The position numbers and the translations under genes are program-made. Source: Chimonanthus salicifolius (taxonomy: Eukaryota; Streptophyta; Magnoliopsida; Laurales; Calycanthaceae). From it: a stretch of 64,000 nucleotides of DNA. Positions 45,546 to 57,978 of the stretch are shown here, one piece after another; positions within the stretch are counted from its first letter, which is position 1; each line of letters begins with the position of its first letter. The notes below the pieces were generated by a model. The model worked only from the letters and a program-made list of their open reading frames with translations, ran no database searches and was not told the origin of the DNA. Where the stretch lies: contig CM023541.1 of NCBI GenBank assembly GCA_013350335.1, positions 39,610,739-39,674,738 of the forward strand, in the 5' to 3' direction.

Positions 45546-45959
45546 AGGGTGAAATTAGTGGAGCCCTTTCTCCCCATTAGAAAGTGGAGTAAAACTTTCT
45601 TATCCTCTTTCAGCAGGAAAGTATTAAAAATGACCCTTTTGTAGAAAAAAATGTCTTTTATCCATGTATGAATGCATATTTAACTACTCTTTTATCCATG
45701 TATGAATGCATATTTAACTACTTTAAAATTTCATTTTTTAATGAACATGAAAAAATAAGTTAGTGTGTTGAAAAAGTACTTTCCTTTTGTGAACCTAACC
45801 TCTGTTTTTATGCAAAAGATCAATCTTCATTGAAAATCTAATTTTCAGTAAAAAAACACAAACACGTGATTTGAGGTGCTCTCCTCTAGTTGTGGGTGAA
45901 ATTGCTCGAAAGGGAGGATATTAGTTTGGCGACGATAAACTTATTTTCCCACTTAGAAG

Positions 45960-46200
45960 TTGATGTTGGGATCGTGGGCCCCTCCTCACATTTCACACAT
46001 GTGATATTGTCTGCTTTGCAAATTAATCCAGGTTTGTTCACTCCCGCAAGGTCTTTTGAACATACTGTAATGTGGACTCACGATTTTTAAAATGCGTCAC
46101 ACTAGGTGAGGGATGCGAATCTTCATGTAAGCACTCAAGCCTTACACCTCTTAGGCAATGTGGGACTTTTTCACCCACCCCCTATTGCGGCACAAGTGAC
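45960..46200 (-). mobile_element. TRIM-like LTR remnant
   Basis: The words gatattgtctgctttgc, aagcactcaagccttacacc and cctcttaggcaatgtgggac follow the order of the minus-strand TRIM LTRs at 10626 and 10984 (atattgtctgctttggg ... gtgatgtgagac). Divergent; no partner LTR or duplication found. Confidence 0.4.
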
Positions 46201-47830
46201 TCTTTTTATGAGGTTGTGGCGATCAGTCCACTAAAACGGTTAGTCCTGACCTAAGAATAATATTGGAGGGAAGCACTAGATTGTTAGCCCCATAGCCAAC
46301 AAAATCTCTCCTTAGAAAATCAATATGTTTAGAGGTAAATAATATTAAAAAACATTCTCTTCAAGTTTCCAGATATGAAGAAACCTCCACATCCATCTAG
46401 GTTTTTTTTTAGGTTCCTCACAAAAACATTGACACTTCTTTTAGGAGGCGGAGTAATAGTTGGGGTTTTGTGAGGATTAGTGGGTTCCTCTAGAAGACCT
46501 GGACACCTTGGCAAAAAAAAAAGTTGGGTGATCCTGACAAGTCCATTCTAATCTTATCGTGTCTGGTTTTTACCCACTAGCCAATCGCTGCAGAGGTTTG
46601 GGCCTTGGTTTTGAGTCTTGACCCAACTAAAATTTCTCTCAAGCTAAAATTTGTAATCACAAGGGCGGCTTAGCATACTTGGTTTAGTTATTTCATCATT
46701 GTCATCATCATAGTTAAAAATTTATTAGTATTGACTGATTATTTGAGCCTAAGATTTTGACACATATGGGATGATCTGCCCTCCTTGACCACTTTAAACA
46801 GTGGCCATATTTATCGTATTCCTGATTGGAGATCGGAGAAGGATTGGGGATGTGCAAGCAACCCAAATTTCTACCTTCTTTGGCCAACCTCGGCCAGAAA
46901 ATGTGGGAGAAAAAAGTTTGGCTTGAATCACCCATGGGTTTTTATGCTGGGTATTCCACGGTTTTTCATACGTAAATTTAAAAAAAAAAAACATGTGACA
47001 TTTTTGATAGAAATATATAATATTTGAATAATTTGTAATTGTAATAATTTAAAATAACAGTGGATGTAAGCACAGTATATGATTAAAATGAGAGAAGGGA
47101 TTAGCCACTTTAGATTTCCTACTCGTATCATATTTTTGATGCACCCAACAAATTTAGCGGTCATTGCAAGTGTTATTAAGAATAATTAGCTTGTACATGC
47201 TAAGGCTCTTCTTAATCCATCTTGCAGGCCAGGGATATAAAAGGTCCTGTTTTCGTATTAAATACTAATATGTTCATTGGAATCTAAAATTGTGCAATGA
47301 TAGGTGATTATGCAAGGTTAAAAGTAATTCATGGAGCATATGGAATTCAAGGACGCACAATAGCTTTTAAATAATTGCGGCTAAATCAAAATAAAATGGA
47401 TGCACCGAGTAATTCTATAGAGTGATCTTTTAAAATAAAATGGAAATCAAACTCAGAACTCTGCGGGTGCCATTGCCAGTAGCTTGTGGATATATAACCT
47501 ACCTTAAGTCTCTTAAGGATTTTCTTAAACCACCATTTAAAACTTCCACAAATCTAATCCTACTGAAACATTATCTCTAATCACTACATGAAAAGATGAG
47601 AATTTCTAACCATGTATTTATTTGCAAAACAAGGACGGTGGCTCGAATTCCTAACCTATCCTAGTTGAAGAATTTAGGTTTTTTTTTTTCGATTTTACTT
47701 TTTAACTTTTCTAATAACAGGTAGTTGATGATCTTAATTGTTACTCATCCATGATCAGGAGTTGGTTCCATCTATAAACCATACGGGACATCGTGTGTCC
47801 AAAAGTGGGTCTCAGCCAAAGGTATAAAAT
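46200..47830. other. Intergenic DNA without gene
   Basis: Only short ORFs without family resemblance. A short piece near 46488-46518 (gacctggacaccttggca and an A run) resembles the last bases of a family A SINE. Confidence 0.4.
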
Positions 47831-47832
47831 TT

Positions 47833-48756
47833 GGTCGATACTTATCGACTTATCATATCGACGGATACGTATTGATTTAGAGAGTGACAATATGTATTAA
47901 TTGATACGTTGCATATCGTCTGCACAAAATACGTATGGGCAAATAATTTTTAGTTGATATAGGTCTATTTTTGAAAAACTGTTTTCGTTTTTCAAACTAA
48001 ATTTTGTATTGATTATGATTTTAAGAAGGTTTAGAAGCAAATTTTTCAAATGCGAAAGGTATTTGTCAATTTTAGTATTTTTTTTTGCTTTAAATTTAAC
48101 AATTTTGAATTATTTTCATCATTTTTTTTTTGAATTTTTGCTCTATGGTAATATCAAATTTTGGTTTATTATGAAAATGATTTAATAAAATAATATTGAG
48201 AGCTTATGGAATAAAGTGGCGATATTTTAATGTGATTGATATAGTTTGTGGGGTATTTATGTGATTTTTCAAGCTTTTTTTTTTTCAAAAAATTAATGAA
48301 AGTATGGATTTTGTAGAAATCCCATTTTCTTGTGGAAAATTAATAAAAATAATATATAGATGTTTCTGGAATTAAATGAAGAGTCATTCATGTGATTGAT
48401 ATAATTTTTAGGATGTTTGTATCCTTTTTCTAAATTCTAATATTTTTACAAAATTAGAAAAAAAATTATAAATTTTAATAAAAGATACATGTCACTGTAG
48501 AATACCAGAGAAGATAAGTTTCATATTAGGTGCTTTCTCTTAAACATTTTTCAAATTTTTAGAACATATTTTATTCTTATGGAAATTCCGACTCTCAAGA
48601 GTCTAATACTTCATAAAAATAACTAATTTTTAAACCAAATAAAAATATGCTCACATGAGACTTTCCATTGTTCCTATTTTTATTTTTTGTATTTTTTCAA
48701 AAGAACACAATAAAAAATAGACAAAAGAGAAACCGTATCGTTGATAGGTATCGACC
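47833..48756. mobile_element. Possible DNA element with inverted ends
   Basis: The left end GGTCGATACTTATCGAC and the inverted right end GGTCGATACCTATCAAC match at 15 of 17 positions. The interior is AT-rich without ORF. No target duplication was seen at these ends, so true termini may lie further out. Confidence 0.4.
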
Positions 48757-48984
48757 TAACGATCTGAGGCAGGATTGGCCACTCAGTTGATGCATTTTGA
48801 TGGGGTACTGCTGAGGTAAGTGTGAAGATGTAGTGCAAGGGGCAAAGGGAGAGGTGTGAGGCATAGATTAGATAAAGAATTAGTGGGACATGAATGGGCC
48901 AGTGTGCTTGCTAAATGAGAGGAAAAGAAGTGCACCAATTGACCAACGGAGAATTGGGTCCCTTGGAGAGAATCAGGATTCTTA

Positions 48985-49490
48985 ATCTCGGTAGATACAG
49001 CGTGTATCGTATCGGTCACGATCTCGCTGATATCGGCCGATACATATTTAAACAACTGATTTTTTCCAAAAAAAAATTTAGAAGAAAGATATTGGCCGAT
49101 ATCTCGGTTTCACCAAATTTTTGACCCCTCGAGAGAACACGAGGTGGTAATTGGCAAAAGCATGGGCCCAAGTGGATGATGTCACCCCTTGTGGGCCAGT
49201 TCAGTGAGATGCAGGGGTCAAAATCTCGGCAGATACTGTGCGTATCAGCTAGAGATAAAAAAAAATCAGCCGATTTCTTTTTCTTTTCTTTTTTTTTAAA
49301 AAAAATAATAAATATCGGTTGTGGGCCCGATCGATATCTCAGCAGATATTTATACATTTATTATATTTTTTTAAATATCCTTTTTTATTTTTTTAAATAA
49401 TTTTTTTTTTAAAAAAAGTCACCGAAATTTTCAAAAAAAAAAAATTGAGAGAGAAAATATCTCGACAGCGCCGACTTTTCGAACCCTGGT
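48985..49490. repeat. Degenerate repeat with gatatctcggc words
   Basis: Recurring atctcgg(t/c)agatac, gatatcggccgatac and gatatctc motifs in both orientations, with poly(A)/poly(T) runs. Probably decayed inverted-repeat DNA elements; a similar word set occurs near 25890-25950. Confidence 0.4.
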
Positions 49491-49499
49491 GAGATGACA

Positions 49500-51830
49500 G
49501 GGTCTCTAGGCCGACTCAGGTTGGGGTTTATAAACCCAACCCATGTCAAAATGTATTGAACCTGACCTGATCCGACCCAATCCAACCTGAATGGCTGACC
49601 CGAGTCAATCTGAGTATTATTTTATAACTTTGTGCAGTAGGGTCGAGTCGAGTTATGTTGAGTCAAATCGAGTTGATTTTAAATTTCTCAATCTGACCTA
49701 ATCCGAATTTTATACATATTTTTATTTTCACAATCTGACTCAGCTTAAAATATACATATGTATTTAAAGCACCCAAACCCACTGATTCCTCGAGTGGGGT
49801 CATGAGTTTCACCCTAGCCTCTGAAAAAGGAAAAATTACTTGCTGCCATTTGGAAGAGAAACGGTGGAATAGAGGCGTCGTGTGCATTAAACACAAGCAA
49901 GTTGGTCGATAGTAGCACCAGAAAACCTACCATGTCCATGTCAACTTTACAAAATTAATGTTACTTCCATTATTTTCGTAACATGTCATGAAACTAAGTA
50001 AATGGAAATTTCGGCCAGAAAAATACCGATATTGCGATTTGCGACACATATGTTTCTCTGAAAAGTTTTTTCGCTGAAAACTGTCTCTATTTTTCGTTTT
50101 TCTTTTAATCTGTTTCTATATTCTTTATTCTTTAATATAGTTTATTTAAAAAAAAAAAATTAAGACTGATCTAAGATTATCTTCTTCTTTTCTCTCTTTT
50201 TTCTCACTGTCCTGTTTTTTCCTTCAATCCTCTTCTCTCTTGCATAGCTTGAAGGCCTGAAGCCTCGGGTTGAGCAGTTGAGCCAACCATCTTCTCGTCT
50301 TAATTTTCAAATCTGTGACAGGGCAAGAGTTTTTTACGCGTCTAAAAATTTAGACGGGTGACACACTTGAACATTTTTAGTCATTAAAAAAACAAAAATA
50401 TTTGAGAGAAGATTCCAACGACAACATGGCAAACTCAAGTTCAACGAGTTTTAGATATAAGCAGGTATCAATGCCATCATAAAATTAAAAAAAATATTTA
50501 ATCTATTTTTTAATGATAAACTTATAATTTTAAATTTGTAAATAATATCTTAATAACATAAAAACATTTTTTATAATTGCACTTGGCAATGGGTTGGGTC
50601 AGGTTATGATTTTCGCTCTTCAATACATTATTTAATTGTTTATTAAATGAGTTAGTTACATTGGGTCTAATTTGAGTTTGAGTTGAATCTACTCAAACCC
50701 ATTTATACATCTAACTTATTTTTAAGAATAATTGATTTGGATCTACCAAATACATTTACCTATTTACTAACCGCAACTCAAAGTCGAAATTCATTTAGAC
50801 TTTTAGCTTATTTTTTAAAAGTTACAAAAATATAAATGTAAATATCTACAAATCTTAAAAAGTTATAAAATGTGTCAAATGAGGATGTAGATCTCATATT
50901 ATAAGTTGTATTGCATATAAACGTGGCAATAGTTGAGTCTACTAATTTATTAACAAGTTTGAGTCGAATAGACCCATTTATAAATATTTTTGAGTTAGAT
51001 CTAAGTCAGAATTGACTAGATCTAAGCTTTACCACCGCCAAACATCTCCTTATTATGTAATTCTCCTCCTTATTATCTTTAAAAATATAATTTCATAGAA
51101 AAAAATTATATTCCAATTTTATTCATATTATCCAATTAGTGATATTAGATTCAGCCTTGTGTCGGATTGTGAAAACTCGGTGTTTTTATGGTTTGTATGA
51201 AATTTTTTATTTTTATTAAAAATAAATGAAGTGTTATTTTCGTCAGAAAAGAAAATCCACTCTTTTTCTCATTAATTTTTTCTAAAATAAATTTTAAATA
51301 TTAGAGAAAAATGTCTCTTTTCTTGCATTCTTAGCAAAGAGGTGAAGGAAAAAGGACCTAATTTCAATATTCTTAATTTTTATACTTGAAAAATAAAAAA
51401 ACAGCTCATAAGAGATTAAGAGACAGCAAATGTGGTTTATTGGTAGCACAGCTTTAAATATCTCTAACCATTTATTGCCTTTGGTGGCATTTGAATGTGG
51501 GTATAGATGGAATTCTCTTTTTGAAGTTAAGAGGTAGGGACTCAGATTCTAGATTTTTAGTTCATAGTACCATACAATTTGATGGATGTGATGTGTATTA
51601 ATTTTGTAAATAATTTCATTATTTAAGGATAAGATACTTGTTAATTTTTTTTTATAATGACAAATTCACTTTTAAACATAAGAGGATCTAGTTCAGAAAG
51701 TCCAAGATAGATAATCTTGCTATAAACATGATCTAATTAAACTATCCATCTATTTTAAGTAAACCTATTTCAACCTCTCTTGGCCATTTTTTATCCAATA
51801 GAAGATCTAATGGTCCACACCAATGGAGGA
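49500..51830. other. Repeat-rich intergenic DNA, no gene
   Basis: Contains gacctgacc/gggtc-rich low-complexity DNA near 49500-49760 and similar words near 50590-51010. No exon, RNA gene or bounded element recognised. Confidence 0.45.
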
Positions 51831-51834
51831 TGTT

Positions 51835-52047
51835 TGTGAGAGAGTATGGTCATATAGAGTTTGCGGATGCAAAAAGTCTCACGTTGCCTAGGACAAGAAG
51901 TGGAGAGGAGTATCTGAGCCTAAATTTTCTTCCCTTCTAGCACAATGCATTTTGGATTTAAGTGTGACACTTGGGTCCAATGCAAAGGTGTGAGGGTGTA
52001 TGGGCTCCAAAACGAACAATATTGTACTAGCGGGACGGGTCGTTACA
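51835..52047 (+). mobile_element. TRIM LTR (inner-type subfamily)
   Basis: tagagtttgcggatgcaaaa ... cctaggacaagaagtggaga and tactagcgggacgggtcgtt line up, inverted, with the LTR at 10984-11204. It is followed by aaatggta, the start of a primer site, so it is probably a 5' LTR whose element was truncated rather than a clean solo LTR. Confidence 0.65.
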
Positions 52048-53099
52048 AATGGTAAAATGAAAAATACTTTTATTATCTCATCAAAATAATGCAAAAATAA
52101 ATATTTTTGATGTAAATATATTTTTTATATAAAATTTAATTAATTTAAAAAAGACATACAACTTCTAAATCTAAAAGATGAACCTAGTACTTGGATTGCC
52201 TGCCCTCGTCGCTGTTGAGAATCTAATTCACTGCTGGCCTTTATTTATTTTTTTTCCCCTTTTTTATTCATTTGGTACTTGGTAGCAAACCTCTGTCGGA
52301 CTTTTGTGGCAATTTTTATTACAACATTGTTTGCTAAGCTCATAACATATGATGAGCCATGTTTTCTTGGTTCTGACCTGACCTACTCACTCTTATCAAA
52401 TCTAGTTTTTTAAGTCAAGAGGAAGCCTAATAAAGATAAAAATGAAGAATTTTTTAAACATTTCTAAAATAATGATGACCATGATGATTATGAAATATAA
52501 TAGCAAAATTATTTGTTGTTGTAATGAAGAAGTTGTTGATCAATTATAAATAATGAAGTATTTTTGTCAACATTCTAGAATAAATAAAAATGAATAAAGA
52601 CATTCTTAGCCATTTGATCTAATCACTGATCTTGTCCAATTACGAGATTTGTATGGATTTGGATGTTTACATATGCCCTGAGGATTAGTCTGGTGAGATG
52701 AAACCGGTCATGATCAACCATTTTTATGTATCGAGGATTAGTCCGGTGAGACACCAAGATAACTTGATTAAAAAATAAAAAATCTGTGATGATCAACAAT
52801 TTTTATGTGTACATTACTTTTAGCAAATGAATTATTACTATAGATCAGCATTAATCCAGAAACTAAATTACATCTACTACAGATTTATTCCAATAACCCG
52901 TCGAGATTAAACAAATTACAAACTTTACAATTATCGTAAAATACATATTTCTCAACACTCCCTACGCAGACTAACAAGACCAAATCCATGACAACAGACA
53001 ATGTCTGGATACATGTACTCACCACCAAATTACATGGTTGTTTCTGCTTCTCTCTCTCTCGTATTATACATACTTGTGATCTCCACATATTTGTTCTCT
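52048..53099. other. Intergenic DNA and 3' region of the secreted-protein gene
   Basis: No second gene. A tandem pair of gaggattagtc(t/c)ggtgaga words at about 52680 and 52735 may derive from SINE tails. Confidence 0.4.
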
Positions 53100-53120
53100 T
53101 TACCCTCGAATTTGTTTTCT
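53100..53120 (-). CDS. Secreted-protein exon 4
   Basis: Acceptor ccttatttgcag; six codons (RKQIRG) and TAA at 53100-53102. The micro-exon is inferred from a good donor/acceptor pair 89 bp apart. Confidence 0.65.
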   Translation of the reverse strand, partial: RKQIRG

Positions 53121-54561
53121 CTGCAAATAAGGGAATAAGATGAACAAACCATTTTCTTGGAAAGTGAATTCCAGATAATGAGCAACAAGATTCAAGAATA
53201 TAATCTTACATTTCCTCCGACATAGCGATTTTTTCTGTTAATGGCGTGAGGACCTGCCACAACAAGTAGATGGTGAAGAGAACTAATGTTAATTTGGATA
53301 ATTCTCCTAATTCACAACAAGAAGAGCTGTGTGAGTTCATACCTGTGTGTGGGTTTTGGCCCACATGTGGTGGAGGGAAGTAGGAATGGGTCTCAGGTCC
53401 TCTGTAATCGATCTCGTAAACCTCCTCGCCGGCATCTGTTCCTGAATCAGAGAACAAACCCCCATTGCCTTTGTTGAAAAAGGAAAGAATTAGACAAAAT
53501 AATTCTCCTTCCTAGAGGTAAAAGATTTACTAGCTTACTAAGCTAAAATCAAACCATGGGAGCAAATAGTTCTTAAGCTCGAAAGAAAGCATGAATGATG
53601 GAAATGCGTTTCTTAGAAGTAGATGAAGAAGAGCAATTGTGTTGGGGGTGGGAACGAGTCCCACATCGGTTGTGAAGGGAAAAAACTAAGGACTTATACG
53701 GGAGTAGGTTACTCTACCTGTCAGGCTAGTCTTTTGGGCTGAAAGCCCATTCCCAACAGTAGTATTAGAGTCAAGTTCTAGTGGGCTTAAGAATTTCTTA
53801 GCCAAATGAGATGGTTGACAACGTTTTATCCGCCAGAAGCCTCATTCAAAGGGGGGATTATTGGGGTGTGAACTAGTCCCACATCGGTTGTGAAGGGGAA
53901 CACTAAGGACTTATACGAGACTGGGCTACTCCACCTATCATGCTAGTCTTTTGGGCTGAAAGCCCAGTCCCAACAAATTGTGATGCTACAGGGAAAAGAT
54001 ATGTGAAAGAAGAAGCAACATAGTTTTTATAGCTCAAACCAAACCATGGAATGACGAACAGGAGTGGGTTAGAAGGATGACAATAATGGTAGATGGTTAT
54101 GGTTGTATATAGTTTGATTTAAAGTTGGACGTTCTGATTTCTTGCAAAGTTTGTGAGAGGTGGGCGCTCTCTGCCCTAGCTCTAGAACACCCAACTTTAA
54201 ATCAAACCATATACCATGATGACGACGACGACCACAAAGAGGAGAATTGTGATCCCCCAAGGAATGATACTTGATTCTAAAGCTCAAACTTCCTTTTGAG
54301 TCATGATCGTGAGTGGAAAAGAAGAAGAAGAGAGGGGTAATTGTGATACTTCTGAAGAAAAGAAAACTAACTTTTAAAGCTCAATCCAAACTGCAGAATG
54401 AAGAACATTAGATCACTACTGGTATTTGGAGAAAAAAGAAGAATAAAAAAAACAGTAGTTTTTGAAGTTCAAAGCATACCATGGAATGATGAACATGAGT
54501 GGGTGAAGAGGAGGAGAGCAAGAAGTAGAGAGATTGTGAAGGCGCTGGTTCTTAGCTCCAT
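53100..54561 (-). CDS. Small secreted protein with YEIDYRGPETH motif
   Basis: Four exons on the minus strand: 54480-54561, 53343-53468, 53210-53253 and 53100-53120, all with GT...AG introns and matching phases, giving 90 residues. Residues 1-24 form a signal peptide (MELRTSAFTISLLLALLLFT followed by HSCSS). The mature part is acidic (SDSGTDAGEEV), then YEIDYRGPETHSYFPPP, then a His/Asn/basic tail (PHAINRKNRYVGGN, RKQIRG). I recall short plant proteins of unknown function with a signal peptide and the (V/E)IDYRGPETH core, but no assigned role. It may be a secreted peptide precursor or a cell-wall protein. The start is the only ATG giving a signal peptide. Intron 1 (1.0 kb) contains a TRIM; introns 2 and 3 are 89 bp each. 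Confidence 0.82.
53210..53253 (-). CDS. Secreted-protein exon 3
   Basis: 44 bp with acceptor gttgtggcag and donor gtaaga; reads PHAINRKNRYVGGN after the split Gly. Short, but the phase is fixed on both sides. Confidence 0.75.
53343..53468 (-). CDS. Secreted-protein exon 2
   Basis: Acceptor ttcaacaaag, donor gtatga. Encodes NGGLFSDSGTDAGEEV and the YEIDYRGPETHSYFPPP core. Phases fit both neighbours. Confidence 0.83.
53640..53975 (+). mobile_element. Second, unrelated TRIM with exact TSD
   Basis: LTRs of 119 bp (53640-53758) and 117 bp (53859-53975) share gtcccacatcggttgtgaag, aaggacttatac and gggctgaaagccca, and end cccaaca. A 100-bp internal region has a primer-site-like gtagtattagagtc and a purine tract aaaggggggat. 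The exact 5-bp duplication aattg lies at 53635-53639 and 53976-53980. In intron 1 of the secreted-protein gene. Confidence 0.92.
54480..54561 (-). CDS. Secreted-protein exon 1 (signal peptide)
   Basis: 27 codons plus one base from the ATG at 54559-54561; donor gtatgc. A Leu-rich hydrophobic core followed by small residues near the expected cleavage site. Confidence 0.82.
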
Positions 54562-56736
54562 ACCGATTTGCAGGATTTTTTTTTTCCTTTTTCAGATTGC
54601 TGGATGGAATTCAGGTTTTAGACATTGAAACAGTCACCATCTGAACAGCAAGATGGAGGTTGGGAGGTGATGACTTGAGTGGGGGCTCCACAGGACACCT
54701 AACTTTGAGCAATGGGATTTATTTAGCAGAGAGACAGGCCCATGTGTGTATTATTGTTGTTAACATGGACGTGCCATTAGCTTGCTTTGCTGGTCACAGC
54801 TACCAGCTTAAGTGAAACCTCCATGTCTCCTCCCTCACTCCCCATGCCTCCTACCTGGTTTTCACCTCATCCTCGTCGCTATCCTCAACATCCTAGTTCT
54901 ATTTCTCTATTTGATCTTATCGTATATAATATACTCAATCACCTCATTGTTTGTCATTTCTTTCTTTATCCATTTCCTCTATGACTGCGTTTGGATGAAC
55001 GGTAGAGAAGTGAAACCCTCGTTCACTTCAATTTCGTAACGAAGGGAAGGGGTGAGAAGATCACAAGTTTTTCCACCCCAGTACAAATCTGAAAACTTCT
55101 ATATTTTCCACTGTAATTAACAAACAAGATAAGGAAAACCCCATGTTCAAGAGAAACCTTTCTAAAATTTACCTCTCATCTAAACACAACCTATATTTTT
55201 AATGGTCTACCCATCCTCCTAAATACTTGTGAGTGTAGCCTCTCAACTCTAAATACTTGACGGTCCTTGATATTCTAATTACATGCCGAAATGGTCTTAA
55301 ATGAGTTTTTCTCAAATTGTCTTCTATTAAGACTATTTTTAATTACCAATTATTAATGTAGTCATTTTTAACTCTATTATTTAGAGGTAATACACTCATT
55401 TAACGTAATTCTAGTTGTCTTTTCACTCACGCTCGATAACAATTTGCAACTATTACGACACAACTCCATCCAAACTCAAGACCTTTTTGGGTTGAGTCAT
55501 CGAGTTGAGTTGGTGAACTTTTCATATTGAAGTCTTTTGGCTCCATGATTATCGGTGCTTTAACATTATGTCATTAATACGGGTTAAACCATTATTCATG
55601 ACCAATTTGACAAACCGCCCTTTACATGTCACTATAATTTCCAACTACTGAAAAGGTCATTTGGAAGAGAATTGTTGGAGCCAAATTAAGAAATCTTTTT
55701 CTGGGACATGTGGCATGTTGCAATGTCTGTGGGATTCACTGGCCCTACCGAGTATAATGATGGATAATGAACTAGAGTTTTGCTTAAAATAATTGAATTC
55801 ATAATTTCTAATAATCAATTAACTATCACCTTAATCAAATAACTAGAAATTACAGTTTATTTAGTGAGCACATCCTATTATTATGATTGATATGTGATAG
55901 GATAATGATCCGTGCGCTATGAGTTTTCTCCTTTGCACCACTTTTAAAAAAAAATATTATTTTGCCGTTAATTTTCTTCTTCTCTCTTCCCTTTTTCAAA
56001 AAGATAGGATAAAATGGTCTTTTTCTTTTAAGAGTGATGCACAATGATGAAAATTCATAGCGTAGAAATCATTATCCGTAAATTAATTGATCGTCTATTT
56101 ATCCATAATTATTAATATGAACTGGATCTGACCCAAATTACCCAAGAAGACCTGACCTAGAAACTCGAGAATTATACCATTTTTAAAACTTATCCTTAAG
56201 TCATCTTAAAAATTGCATTTAAGACCTCAGAAATCTAAAAACTATATTAGGATTGAACCTTTAGCCATTTTAAAGAATGCATTTTGGCACATCATATCTA
56301 CAATCATATCAATAAAATTATAAACCTTTTTCAATTAAATAGATATCAAAATAAGCATCTAAACTCAGCATGATTCAAAGCAGTCATCTGTTAAATTTCG
56401 CACTCATGCCCACAAAATATTTGCACCGACAATATATATGTCACCCAATTATCAAGTATTTATAGTGACCACATAGAAGTGGAATGGAAATTGATCTGGA
56501 CCAGGCATTTAAAGTGTTGTTTAAAGAGTTAGTCTAGTAAGATCAATTGTAAGTCCTACAAATTTACATTCATTTGACATGTGATTACATGTATATGGAA
56601 TATAAAAGTTTCACTATTAATTGATGATTCAAGCCATATAATCTCAACCTTTAAATTTAATAAGTATGGACCACTGATTTTTAAAACTTTAAAATCATGA
56701 AATAGGATCATTAGATGTAGATAAGTTTCACACAAG
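54562..56736. other. Upstream region of the secreted-protein gene and intergenic DNA
   Basis: Promoter side of the minus-strand gene; no TATA box was fixed. At 54982-55192 a stretch begins tgactgcgtttggatgaacg and ends catctaaacacaacct, an inverted-end pattern common to plant hAT-like MITEs, not confirmed. The rest holds no gene. Confidence 0.4.
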
Positions 56737-56751
56737 AACTATTCATATGAT

Positions 56752-56941
56752 CCTAATCATGAGGGGTTGGCTTGGTGGTCAAAACCAGCTCTGGTTTGCT
56801 GGAAGTCTTGGGATTAAGTTTCTCTCAACGCAAAAAGGGCTACTCTCCATTGCTCTGTACTCGGTGTGCAAATTGAAAGATTTACACATGCTCCAAAGAT
56901 TAGTCAGATGAAACGTCTGGATACCTTGGTCTTAAAAAAAT
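56752..56941 (+). mobile_element. SINE (family A) with TSD
   Basis: 15-bp duplications with one mismatch: aactattcatatgat at 56737-56751 and aattattcatatgat at 56942-56956. A box ggttggcttggtggtcaaa; tail gtctggataccttggtctt and an A run. The B-box region (gggattaagttt) is diverged. Confidence 0.85.
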
Positions 56942-57146
56942 AATTATTCATATGATTATTTTTACGTTACACCCTCAGAGAATCTTAAAATTTCATTTTA
57001 TGTGTGTTTAGCTAACAACTGAGACACAGTTTCTCCATTTAAATCGTTAGGAAGATGCTAAATGTACGCAGCAATGTGCTCTTCCTATATCCAATGTTGT
57101 GTCAACTTCTAGACAAGAGATTTTTATTGCAACTCTTTGAATTATA

Positions 57147-57337
57147 CTTTCTCTATCCCATTTTAGTTGTCTCATTTGAAATATTTGTATTTTTTAAGGA
57201 ACTTTCTATATAAATCTAACACTCCATGTGATCTTATCAATTTTCAACACACTTTATACTACTCCAATATAAATGAGACAACTATTTTGGAACAATTCTA
57301 AAATCCATATAGGACAACTAATTTGGGACAGAGAAAG
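57147..57337. mobile_element. Stowaway-type MITE (Tc1/mariner)
   Basis: Terminal inverted repeats ctttctctatcccattttag (left) and aatttgggacagagaaag (right) match the Stowaway CTCCCTCCGTCCC type. A TA dinucleotide is duplicated at 57145-57146 and 57338-57339. 191 bp, non-coding. Confidence 0.88.
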
Positions 57338-57807
57338 TATATTGTAAGTTTATAACTACTAAAAACTATAAACTACTTTAAACCGGTGTAAACAGTATGG
57401 TTTAAACCGGTTCTCATTCAATCAACTTAGCTCATGGCTCTGCCTTTTAATTTTGGGTCATTGATAACAATTATATTTTTAACTTTGTGATCAAATAATA
57501 ATTTCAAGTAATCAAAATTTGAGGACTTAATAGACATATTCAATTGATTCAATAAAAGTAATACTTTTAAGTTTTTATAGACCTTTTTTCTTTTCATTTA
57601 ATGTGAGTTTTTATAAGTCTAAGTATGTTTTTAAAAACTTCAAAAGTTTATTAGTTAAAAAAATAATATAAAATGGTCGAAACTTTGAATGCTTAAAAAT
57701 GTTGGCCTATTGATTAAATCATTGTGATTTTGGTTGACCCCATTTTCATACATAAACCTGAGCTAAAGCGATTCTTACATTATCCCTTTTGCATTCCCGT
57801 TAAGTTT

Positions 57808-57978
57808 TTTTTTTGAATTTACGTGTGGAAAACCATCGGATACCCAGTGTAAAACCCCCACAAGTGAGTCCACTACGCCTAGGACACACCAAGGTTAGGC
57901 CATGGAGGCTCGAATCCGTAATCTCCTACTTTCTAAGACGAGAGACAATCAGTTGAACCTACACCCCATGTGGGTAAA
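57808..57978 (-). mobile_element. tRNA-derived SINE (family C)
   Basis: On the minus strand: acccacatggggtgtaggtt (A-box region), ggattcgagcc (B box), then ccttggtgtgtcctaggcg, ttttccacacgtaaattc and poly(A). A truncated copy is at 34268-34380. Flanks gttaagt/gtaaagt are too short to be a sure duplication. Confidence 0.65.

Noticed and set aside
52655..52770. gaggattagtctggtgagat words resembling a family A SINE tail
   Set aside because: Too short and diverged, no head, A run or duplication.
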